64,000 nucleotides of DNA from Pratylenchus scribneri (Eukaryota > Nematoda > Chromadorea > Rhabditida > Pratylenchidae), in contig JAQSEB010000032.1 in NCBI GenBank assembly GCA_030063045.1, forward strand, positions 2,046,001 to 2,110,000. The letters are read 5' to 3'. The notes below the pieces were generated by a model that did no database searches, had not been told where the DNA came from, and saw nothing but the letters and a program-made list of their open reading frames with translations. Shown here piece after piece: positions 1 to 10,612 of the stretch (position 1 is its first letter; the number at the start of each line of letters is the position of its first letter). Both the position numbers and the translations under genes were made by a program.

Positions 1-3000
1 GAATGTTGACTGCCACTGCCACTCTGGCCACCGCTGGATCCGCTCGAAATAGGACCTGAATCCCAAAATTTTCTTTTCAGAGCCAGAATTTTTTTATTTG
101 TGTCAGATTATTCTAATTTTTTAATTTTTACTTTGAATTGGACAAATTCCCTTGGGTCCATTTTTGTTATAATTTTCCATATTATTTATTTATTTCACGG
201 TCCGAATTGCTCAAGTAAAAGTCAAAATTCACAAGAAGGATTTTATTTTGTTTTTATACATAAATTTCTGTTAGAAGACCAAAATTTGGAAGGCACAGCT
301 CTACTGACCTGACGAAGGTGGCGATGCAGCCGAATTTGTGGAAATATTCGGCAACAATGGATGCATCCGTTGATGATGCCCCGAGGCTGCCATCATTTGG
401 CCCATTGATGAATCATCCTGGAGGAAAATGTCCGCAAGCAGTGGATCCAACGATTGACGGCCAAACATTTTTGCCAGCTGGACATTCTCAAAATAGATTG
501 AGGACACTTTGGCGACGGCCGGCAAAAGTAGAAGAATGTTGGCGAATCGGGAACTGGTTTTGTTCAGTGAATGATCGCATCGTTCACGGACATGTTGGAA
601 CAGGGCATTTTGCAGCTTATCTTTGATCAGGTAGAGGCCACAGCAATCTCCGCTTTCCGGGTCGCCCAATGAACTTCGACTGTCTTTAAAAAATGGATAA
701 AAAATATTAAATATTAATTCCAATTCATTTTGGTATAAACGAAAGAGCATAATAGAGAACCTAGGCCACTCTTTTGGACATAACTCAGCAAGGCGATATC
801 GAATCCGAAAAGGCGATATACCATTTTAAAGTCTTAAATATCCTCTAAAAAGTGGCATAATTAATTTTCTGAAAAGATTATCTACCTTTCAAAAAAAGAG
901 GCTTTTTCATTATCCTCAAAAAATTCTGGTTTATTACATTCAAAGACATGAAGCTTTTTTAAAAATCAGATCTACTAAAATTAAAATAAGCAACTTTTTA
1001 GAGGACACTTTTGGCTTTCGAATGGTATATCGCCTTCCCAAATTGGTTAATGCCTCGTTGAGCTATGGGTTAAAAACCGATTGACTATTGAAGTATCTAC
1101 TTAATTTGTATCAGTACGGTAAGGAAAATTTTGTTCCCTCGATTTGAAGGAAGGGAATTTAGGGATATCGTATTTTATTTTCTTATTTATAGCTAGAGGC
1201 GGCCTCAATTTCCAAAAAGAAGAGAGAAAATTGAGAGAAGGGAGAAGGCCGATTAAAAAATGTCTGAAATTTTTTGTCGCATATCTCAACGAGGCGAAAA
1301 CCAATTCAGAAAGGCGATATATCATTTGAAAGCCAAAAATATTATCTACAAAATGGCTTTAAAATATTTTATTTATTTTCAATTTAAAAAAAACTGTATG
1401 CCTTCTTTAAATACAATTAACTCAAATTGATTGAGGAAAAGTTGCTGCTTTTTTTATAAATTGTACCAATTTAAAAAAAATTAGAAGCCACCTTATAAAG
1501 GATACTTTGGGCTTTTGAATGATATATCGCCTTCCCAAATCGGATATTGCCTCGCTGAGATATAGGCCTAAAACTAATGCAAGTACTCAATCTCCTGATG
1601 AACTCAATTTTCTTTCTATCGTTCCTCTGTTAATTCCACTATTAGTAGCCCTGGGACAAATATCTATCAAAGACCCTCTAAATTGGATATTATAAGAAAG
1701 GGGACTTTTACTAGAGAGGGCGATACGGTAATCCAAATCCTTCCCCCATCCCCCTTCCCTTCCCATTTGTATTTACCCCCATCCAGAAGAATCAAAGCGG
1801 TCAACGCCACCCGTTCCTGTTCGGTGAGTTGCAATCGACGCAGCGGGACAACCAGCTCGTCAAGGACTCGGCCAACCAAATTGTTGGCCAATAAATTGGT
1901 GTCATCCAAATATTGTTGCGGTTGATCGCGAGTAACCACTGTGCCATTGCAAAGGCAAATTGCCTGTTGTTGATTGGCCCCAAGGCCAACAAATGAGGAA
2001 AGTTTGGCGGTGGTGGCTGCCTGCTCAAAAGTGCAGAATGCGGCGAATGAGTTTTTGATGCAAGAAAGCTGAAAAACATATTTAAAAATGGACCATTTTT
2101 GTGCCATTTTGCCTACCTTTTCCTGTGCATTGTCCAATCCGCCCATTATGAACAGGGCATTCACCCAATCCACACACATTAGCACATATTTACGCATTGC
2201 AGCCGAAAAATGTTGCGCATCAGCCAATTGGCCTAATTCCACGGGTGAGACCTGTGTGCCAAAAAATGAATATTCCCAACATGGGATTGGGTAAGGTCGT
2301 TAGGGAACATTTCAATACCGCCAATTCAGTATCTGGGCAATTCTTTTGCTTTTTGCAAATAGCTCAACACGGAGTTCACCAATTTTATAAGGTGATGTAC
2401 CTTTTGAAAACTAAACGTGTACTCTATAAAAAGGCTTTTTTAAATTTCATGAAATTCTACTCTAAAATGTTATATAATTTTGAGTGAAATAAATCAGAAT
2501 TTTGGAGGCAAAACCGTTCATTTGCAAGATGTTTAAAGATTTAAAAAAATTAAGCCATTTTATAGAAGACATTTAGGACTTTCGAATGATATTTAGTTTT
2601 CTTGAATTGGTTGCTTCCTTTTGAGATATGGCCAAAGAATGGCACACCTACTCAATTGGCGATATTGAAAGTCATGTTTCGTGGAGAAGGAAAAGAGTGG
2701 CTGACCGGTTCCCGGCATTCAGCCATTGCTTGCGGATTCTGAAGCAACAAAATCAGCGAAATGTCTGGATCCGGCTTCACGGTTAACATTCGCCGTTGCG
2801 GTGCGGATGGTGCCGCAATGCCGATGGCCAATTCCATCAAAGATTCCTTGGGTGATGTGCCTTCTTGTTGCTGTTCTCCTTCCTCCCCATTAATGGAACA
2901 TTTTGATCGGCCCCAACAATTTCTACTATTCCCAAAAATGCCGCCTCCACCAGCCTTCTGATGAATGTCCATCAGAAAATTGAGTAGCAAATCCTCTTGT

Positions 3001-4674
3001 TGGGAACTGATTAATGAAGGGATTTAGTCCAAATAAGGGTGAAAAGGACATTTACAATTAAAATCGAAAACATATTTACAATTTAGCAGGTGAAAACACA
3101 TTTACAATCTTAGTTAGCTGGCGAAAACACATTTACAATCTTAGCAGACGAAAACACATTTACAATCTTAGCAGACGAAAACACATTTACAATCTTAGCA
3201 GGCGAAAACACATTTACAATCTTAGCTAGCGAAAACACATTTACAATCTTAGCAAACAAAAACACATTTACAATCTTAGCAGACGAAAACACATTTACAA
3301 TCTTAGCAGACGAAAACACATTTACAATCTTAGCTGGCGAAAACACATTTACAATCTTAGCTGGCGAAAACACATTTACAATCTTAGCTGGCGAAAACAC
3401 ATTTACAATCTTAGCTAGCGAAAACACATTTACAATCTTAGCAGACGAAAACACATTTACAATCTTAGCAGACGAAAACACATTCTTTTCTTAGCAAACG
3501 AAAATATAATTATTTAGCATATATAAACACGGACCCATTAGATTCGGTGCCCGGCGATGGAAGGCAACATGTCTCGCCGCCACCCAATGGGCCACCACCA
3601 ATTGGATCGCCACCTCGAGAATTGCTACTTACAGAACTTCCGCCGCCACCCCCACCATCCGACTTTTGGGATTGGCCCATCAAGAGCAATTTCTTCTTGC
3701 GAGGATTCTTCTGCTTCCCAATTACATCCCGATCCGGCCGAATTGCTGTAACCTCCATGCCAACTTGCAGACAACGTTGGAAACGACAAAAACGGCATGC
3801 ATTCCGTTGATCTGTGTGAATAAAAAATAAATGTACAATTGAAATGTGTAAATTTGTGAATAAAGGCCATTTAATAATTTCATGAAATATTATAATATTT
3901 TAAAAATTCCATTTTTATTACGAAAAGGGACTTCAGTCCCACCGTTTGAGTCCCAGCAGGCTTCTTTTAACAATAACTCAACGAGTAAGCAACCATTTTA
4001 TGAAGGCAATATACCATTCGATAGCCCTAAATGTCCTCTAAAAAGTGGCTTAACTAATCTTTTAGAAATTAATTATAGGAAGTTTTTCCTTCAAAAATTT
4101 GTGTTTATTGCACTCAATGACATGTAACAATTTTCAAAGGTAAAAAATAATAAAATTAAAAATCAGCTACTTTTTAGAGGATACTTTGGGCTTTAAAATG
4201 GTATATCTCCTTCCAAGATTGGCAATTGCCTCGCTGAGCTATGGGCCAAATAGCGATGCGAATACTATATCGACAGTACTCAATTGTCCCTTACTGCAGT
4301 TTATGATTATCAAAAATGCCAAAAATATAAAGAAATGTTTTGCCCAAAAATGAAATGAAGTCTCTACAAGTCTTATGAATATGTAAAATAGATTATTCCC
4401 ATTGCTTTCCATTTTAAGCCACCTTTATCAATGGAACATCGCTGCTGGAATCGGCAATTGTAACTTTGTTTGGAACGAATTGTTCGCCGAAAGAAGCCTT
4501 TGCACCCGTAGCAGGCCATCACCTATGATGCCAAAATCATCAAATAAGAGAATTTATTGCCCAAAAACGCACTCCATAATGTCGACCGGCGGATTTATCG
4601 CCACAAACCGAGCAAATCCCATTCTCCAACAATGCAGCCGTGCCCATCGACGAAAGGATTGATGGGTCCATCAT
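1..4674 (-). CDS. HNF4-type nuclear hormone receptor, 3' end beyond the window
   Basis: Ligand-regulated transcription factor acting in the nucleus. Exons on the minus strand: 4674-4573, 4522-4423, 3811-3535, 3006-2706, 2251-2117, 2068-1777, 683-309 and 55-<1; every junction keeps frame. The start is the first of two ATGs at 4674, 20 codons before the first zinc finger ([14 protein letters not shown]). The second exon gives the P-box [10 protein letters not shown] and the third completes finger two with [16 protein letters not shown]. The ligand-binding domain spans exons 5-7: [55 protein letters not shown] and the activation-helix region [12 protein letters not shown]. These match the HNF4 layout and so the expanded nematode supplementary receptors; I cannot name the orthologue. 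A Gly/Ser-rich hinge lies between the domains. At 309 the reading either stops six bases on (TAG at 303-301) or splices through a good CAG/GTCAGT donor to a Ser/Gly-rich exon at 55-1; I prefer splicing. Introns are full of repeats. Confidence 0.85.
771..1080. mobile_element. Inverted-repeat MITE family 1, copy A
   Basis: The left end reads ATAACTCAGCAAGGCGATAT and the right end is its imperfect inverse, with CGCCTTCCCAAATTGG then GCCTCGTTGAGCTATGGG. The inner TIR carries CTCTAAAAAGTGGC on the left and its inverse on the right. The total is about 310 bp with no coding capacity. It lies in the NHR intron 684-1776 together with copy B. End coordinates are approximate because copies are diverged and no target duplication is clear. 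Confidence 0.7.
1275..1591. mobile_element. Inverted-repeat MITE family 1, copy B
   Basis: A second copy in the same NHR intron, about 200 bp from copy A. The left TIR reads CATATCTCAACGAGGCGAAA. The right TIR is GATATATCGCCTTCCCAAAT, then GCCTCGCTGAGATATAGG, ending near AAGTACTCAAT. The centre is A/T-rich and has diverged from copy A. Confidence 0.65.
2341..2657. mobile_element. Inverted-repeat MITE family 1, copy C (diverged)
   Basis: Fills most of the NHR intron 2252-2705. The left end contains AAATAGCTCAACACGGAG. The right end contains TTGCTTCCTTTTGAGATATGGCC, then AAAGAATGGCACACCTACTCAATT, whose inverse matches the left end of copy F (GTGCCATTCTTTTGGCC). The internal part is the most degraded of the family. 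Its right end lies about 50 bp from the NHR splice site at 2706. Confidence 0.55.
2990..3530. repeat. 27-bp minisatellite, array 1 (main block about 3066-3495)
   Basis: About sixteen tandem copies of a 27-bp unit, CACATTTACAATCTTAGCAG followed by RCGAAAA, with small variants (GCTGGC, GCTAGC, GCAAAC). It fills the intron between NHR exons ending 3535 and starting 3006. Since 27 is divisible by three, one minus frame stays open as a nine-residue repeat ([13 protein letters not shown]); I treat that as an artefact of the period. The same unit occurs at 12.2-13.3 kb and 37.8-39.9 kb. Confidence 0.9.
3942..4286. mobile_element. Inverted-repeat MITE family 1, copy D
   Basis: Lies in the NHR intron 3812-4422. 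The left end reads AATAACTCAACGAGTAAGCA followed by a CCTCTAAAAAGTGGC motif. The right end has ACTTTTTAGAGGATACTTTGG, ATATCTCCTTCCAAGATTGG and TGCCTCGCTGAGCTATGGGC. The outer right end probably reaches the GTACTCAATT near 4286. Confidence 0.65.
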
Positions 4675-7600
4675 GATGGGGGTTGGTGGTGGTTTATTTG
4701 GCGCAGGGAGAATTTATTTTAATGGAATTTGTTGGATGGACAACCAATTTTTGGGGCTGATTTTGAATGTCTAAATTTGTTGTGGAAATGAGTTTGGATC
4801 AATTTTAAAGCCAATTTTTTTATAAAATTCAACAAAAAAGAATTCAAATTAATCAGCTGGGCCAAAAAGTTTGAAAGAATGGAAAAAGTTACAAATCGGG
4901 AATTGAGGGGCGCCCTATCAATGATGAATTTTTCTCCAGAAATGAATCACTTTGAATTGTGAAAGGAAATAAAAGAGAAAGAAGGAAGGGTGGGCAAAAT
5001 TGGGGAGAAGAAAATATTCCAAAATACGATATTCTGAATCTGCTGGAGGCAATTTCTTTTGAATTGAGAAGGAATTTCCTTTTTGGAAGGGGGCCACTGG
5101 GAAATGTTGCCATCCATAAAGGAAGATGAAGTTCCTGAGAGGTAAAATTTGAGGGAAGGCAAAATTAAAAACGATCTTCTGAATCCGCTGAAGGAGACAA
5201 CTATAAATCCCTTTAATCTCTTTAGGGCGAAAGGGGCAGCCACTTTTTATGGGGAAATGTTGCCATTGAAACATTTTTCAATGAGATTATCAAATCATGA
5301 AAAAATTCGGTGAAGCAAAAAAATCACGAATGGTCGCGTTGTGAAAGGGGAAGGTTCGATCAATTGGATTGTGGAATTGGAGAAGAAGTTGGACTAGGGG
5401 AAAATTGGAATTGGATGGAGGAATGGGAATGGGAAAATTGGAAAAAAATTGAAGGGGGGAAGGACGATTGGAGTTGAATTGTTGGGGGAAATGAGGAGGG
5501 GAGGGGATGGAATGGGTTGGTGCGGAGCCGGTTGGTTGGAAGGTGGGGATTGGGGGCTGGATGGAGGAAGGCATAAATAAAAACAAACCAACAAAAGCAA
5601 ACACACACAAAACAGTGGGAGAAGAGAGGGGAGGAAGGCCGAATGAGAAACGAACGCTGAAAGCGCCGAAGGGGACGAAAAGGGAGAGGGGCGAACGCCG
5701 CTGGAGGCGAACAGCACCGCCGAAGGGGAGAAAGGGACGAACGCCGCGGGGCGAAGCGAACACATTTTGGGGCGCAAATGACGGAATGAAATGAGAGGGA
5801 GGACACGGCCAAGGGAATGAGAGAGGTGAAGGAGGCAGAGAATATAGGAGGGGAAATAGATGGATTGGGGACAGCCGTCGCCGTCGGCGATGTTGCCTTC
5901 GATGTTGATGAGTAGAGTTTACGTGAAAAATGTTGAAGGAGAATGAAAGAGGCAGAGAGGAGAATATTTGCAAGTGGCCTTCACCCTCCCCACATCCCCA
6001 TCCATCCATTTTCGACCCCCTCCCTCCCCCGGGGCGAACAGTCGGCCTCATTTTTTACCCCTGAGGGGATGGCAGGGGGAATAGAAGTGAAAATGGAAAT
6101 AGAAAGGGACCACAAAAAATGTGTATGTGCGGGGGAGAATTTGTAATGAAATTGTCGGAATGGCACAAAAAAATGGAGGGTGGCGAAAATGTGCTATGGC
6201 AAAAAAAGAGGGGAACGAATTAGCTGCGCCTTACTCCCTCAAATTTGAATGGAAAGGGGATAAAGCCTTCCCCTCCCTCCATTCGATGCTATTTTTGTAC
6301 ATGGAAATGTGCCGGCCGAGCGAGACCAAAAGACGCGGCGAAAATTGAGAGGGAGGCGACAGGCGAGAATGGGGTAGGGAAAGGGGAATTAAATTGGAGG
6401 GAATCGAAAAAAGGGACCGGGCGAAAATTGCAATTTTCTCGAAAAAGAAGAGGGTGGCGAAAATTAAAATGCCTTATAGGGAAATTTTTTGAAGTGCGAG
6501 GGAATTAAATTCAATTCTATTTAAAAATGGAAGGAATCAAATTGGATGGTCCAAATCATTTTTCCATTTCACCGTCGATCAAATTTTTGCCCAAAATTGG
6601 CCAAGTTTTTCTCGCCTCATTCCTCAATCCCCATTCCCCTCAAAATCCATTCTTTGTTCTTTGTGCATGCCTTTCATCAATTTAAGTTGCCCATTTCCAT
6701 GGCCCAACCAGTCGTCCGTGTCGTCGGTTCATTGGCCTAAAATGTGCGCGAGGCAGCCATCCACATTCCCCCTCCTCCCATTTCCATCCATTCCCAATTA
6801 ATTCCCCCTCCCTCATCCATATATGGCCGCCTGTTTGGTCGGCTGGTTGGTTGGTTGTCCGGTTGGTCGGCAATTTTCCATTTTATTTCAGCGCCCAACA
6901 TTTTATATATGTGCCCCCCCCCCCTTCCCCTAATTCTCAGAGAGCTTATGGCCCCTCCAGCCAGCGACCATATTTGGATTCAGCCACATTCAAATGCGCC
7001 GGAGGGAGGGGAAATCGATGAGAATATGGGAAATTGTTGCATTCATCGTGTTCTTCGTTCTTTCCCGCCAGCAGCCGCCTCAACTTCCCTCCTTCCTCTC
7101 TTATTTCCAGCCGGCGGCGGCGGCCAATTCCCCACTTTCCACCATCATTAAAATTTCAATTCCCATAAAAACTTTTTAGGGCACTTCAATCCCCTCCCAT
7201 TCAAATTCAAAGGTTTTGCCCAGTGTTTTGTGTGTGTGTATTTATTTTGGGGATTGTATTTTTGGTTTGGCCAACAAAAATTTGGAATTTTATTCTCATC
7301 AAATTTTGATGAAAAGGCCATGGGAAATTAATTTATTTTTGGGGTGCCTCCTTCATTTTATGGCATGGGAAAAGCGTGACAAAAAGAGACCCTAAAATGG
7401 GATTATTCCAATTCAAAATTGAATTGGAAATGTGAAAATGAGTTGGGGAATTTGAAACAAAATGGAATGGCCAAAATTTGAGTTGAAAAATGGAGGGGGA
7501 AGGAAAGGGAATTAAAATGAAATAAAATGAATGGAATTTTAAACAATTTTAATCAGGCAAAGAATGTAATAAGCAGGGGGAAGGAATTATTGTTATTAGT

Positions 7601-10600
7601 TTTCCTAATCGGAGAATGAATGAATGGGGGATAAGCAAAGAATATGAAAGGAAATGTTCGAGACTGAATGGCGAGAGGGAAAATTATCAGTGAAGGAGGA
7701 AAAATGTGGACAAAGGCAAACGACGGGGAGAGGAGAAGCCCTCTGTTTTTTACGTTTAATCTATTTGATAAGGAAATTCTTAAATGCAAATTGTTATTCA
7801 ATGAAATCAACAATGGCATGTGTCATTTAGGCCATTTCAAATTCAATGCCATGGAACCTGGATAATCAGATTTTAAAAGAGGTATATTTGCCTTTGATAA
7901 AAGACGTCGCTTTATACGAATTTGGCTTGGCCTTTTTTGAAAAAGGATTAATCCAAAAAAGTCACTTTATTCTGATTGTGAATTTAATCCTTTTTATTGT
8001 TTTTATTTGAACCAATTTTGGGAAATTTTCACAATATTTTTGCCTATTTCTCGTTTAAAATTGAATGGAATTGAATGAATGACGGCGTTGAATGGAATAA
8101 ACCGGAATTTGTGCAAATGATTTGCGGTGGCTGCCATTTTGCCCCTTTTTCCATGTTCATTTCCCTTCACATTTTGGGGTTTTTCAAGAAAATTGCGGAA
8201 AAATGAGAGAAAAGAGGCCAAAAGATTTATTGCCTTGGGATTGGGACCCATCGCCTTGATCACTTCGAATGATTGGAAAGGAAATTTTCGGGAAAAAAAG
8301 CCGTCTATGTCGGCCTTTTTTTGGCAACTTTTAACCTCCTTTTTTCCTTTCCTAATTCATCTTCTTTTTTTCGGCACGGATGTTTCACTCCTTTTCCGTA
8401 TGGCCATGAAATTGTGAGGGGAATTTTTAGGATGTATGGCAGAATGTGGAGTGTATGGACTGGAACTGGATGCCGGCAAAGGCACACATTTAAAAGGGGG
8501 ACACGAAAATGGGAAGGCGGGATGAAAGCGGGGCCCTCAGGGCTTTTGCCGCCCCTTTCCCCTCCTCTTGCCTCTATTTTCCTCCCGACCTCAATTTCTC
8601 GATGGCCGAGAGCCGGCTGGTTGGTTGCTCCGTGGCTGACACTGGCTGACACGGAATAAGGGGGGATAAGGGAGGGGAGAGGAAGCGACCACAGCTGGCT
8701 GGAAGGGGATTTGGAAAAGGGGAGGAGAGGAAAAGCAGCCACCAAACGAAAAAGAAGAAGGCAAGAAGGATTCCCGAAATAAGCAGCAAAATGAGAAGGC
8801 AAATTTTTTTAAGAGAAGGGGAACGTGCCGATTAAAGCATTGATGAACCATCGCAAATGTTCAAATTGATGGCATTTTAGTAGAGGGGGAATGTGTGCCA
8901 CGGCATTCGGCTGGTGGATGTCCGCCTCTGGGCATTTGTCACCTATTTACATGGGGTTTGGCCATCAAAGAAAGGGGGGTGGGGAGGAAGAAGTCCACTC
9001 ATCAGCTGGTACTGGCCGGCACCGGCACTGTTATGTGTGCCCTGAGGGGCAAATCAGCTGGCGGCATCATGGAAAAAATAGAGGGGCCGGAGAGTGCGAA
9101 ATGGACACACAAATGTGAGTGTGTGAATTGGAAAAACAAATGGAAATGTGGATGGACTTTGCGCCTTTGCGGCATTGGCAATCCCGGGAATTATTCAAGG
9201 GGGAGGGAGAATGTGGCGTGGTAAACAGCACACTAAAAGTTTGTGGGAAGCAATAATAATTCATTATTTGTGCAAATGTTTTGTTATTTTTTGGGTGTTA
9301 AATTCGTCGAATGAAATCAACCATCATTAGAAATGAATTCTAATTTTAATTAGTTCATAATAAATTCTTGGGATTTAATTTTGTTATTTTCCAAAAAATT
9401 ATTAAAGGTGTACTTTTTGCCTTATTATTTGATATTTTTATAATATGGGGCTTTATGGGAAAAACAACAAAACAAATTATGAAGGAGGGTGGGGAAAATA
9501 TTTTGGAATGAATGGGAGAAAGGCCCTCCTTCCCTCCAATTGGCAAACATTTCATTGAAATTATCGAGAATGTTTTTTTGGTGGTTTATCGAGAATGTTT
9601 TTTGGAGGGAATTAAAAACATTTGGGGAAGCAAATGTTCAAAGAATTGTGGAAAATGAGGAAAGGGGGAAGGATGGAATATCGGCCAAAAGCATTTTCTA
9701 ATTATTGCATATTATTTTTGTATTTTCCGCCACTTAATTTGCTGCTGTTTTTGTCAATCGGGGGATTTATTTTTGATGGAAATGTCGGCGGAAAAGGAAA
9801 CAAGAAATTTTGTTATTTTTGAAGGGTTATTCTCCTCAAAAATGTGGATTCCATCGAATCCTTCCTTCAATTAATCTAGGACAAATTCCAATGGCTACAA
9901 TAGGGAAATGTTTACTGTAAATAAAATTCCACATTTATGGGAGAGTTCCTGGGTCATCTGGCTAATTCAAATTTTTATATCACTCTTTCGTATTATTTAT
10001 TCAAAAAACATAAAAGTTGCACACTTTTTTCATCTGAATTCGTAAATTCATTACCCAATATTTATCATTATAATTTATAAATCGACCCAAATTCATTTCA
10101 ATTTAAATCTCATTGAATTCATTTGTTGAAGCAGCTGTTCACTAATTTCACCTCAAAATATCCAGAAATGAATTAAGCAAATAGCAAATAGAAGATCAAA
10201 TCAATGAACGGGTTAAATTTATGTTGCTCTTTTTCAATTTTTAATTATAATAATTGAACAAATAAATATTGCTCTTTTTTTATGCCATTTTTAAATTTAT
10301 TTTTCTAATTTATTAATTGGCCATTTTTATTTTTAATGGGCAAGAAAAACAACAAAAAGAAGAAAATGAGGGAGTTAATTGGGGTGGAAAATTGTTGGGA
10401 AGGTGGACAATTTGTTCGAATAGAAGGCGAAGTGGGGAAGCATGAAAAAAATAATAATTAAAAATTATTTGAGCATTTTTAATGGGAACGGTGATGCATT
10501 GAAGGATATGATTGAAATTCGTTGTGAAATTAGAAGGGGAAATAATCTTTGGAAATCCCGATTTCAAAGGTTGATTTGACCATGGGCAATTTGACACACT

Positions 10601-10612
10601 TCAGTAGATCCA
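4675..10612. other. Gene-poor, purine-skewed intergenic region
   Basis: About 5.9 kb between two minus-strand genes with no coding region I can support. Much of it is G/A-rich on the plus strand (for example 5340-5800 and 8500-8800) with pyrimidine-rich patches (6540-7150). Long open frames such as minus 6051-5290 translate to Pro/Ser/Phe low complexity and reflect base skew. It presumably holds the promoter and 5' UTR of the nuclear receptor and the 3' side of the next gene. There is a short (GT)n run near 7228 and a C10 run near 6917. Confidence 0.5.

Noticed and set aside
301..309. Stop codon of the nuclear receptor at 301-303
   Set aside because: Not fully excluded, but CAG/GTCAGT is a strong donor and a phase-matched Ser/Gly exon follows an ATTCAG acceptor at 55, so continuation is preferred.
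3110..3481. Nine-residue repeat protein (FSPAKIVNV) in minisatellite arrays 1, 2 and 3
   Set aside because: The 27-bp period keeps one frame open by arithmetic; arrays lie in introns of other genes, and several different frames are open in array 2.
5290..6051. 253-residue open frame on the minus strand
   Set aside because: Translation is Pro/Ser/Phe low complexity produced by purine-skewed DNA; no domain, and overlapping frames are equally open.
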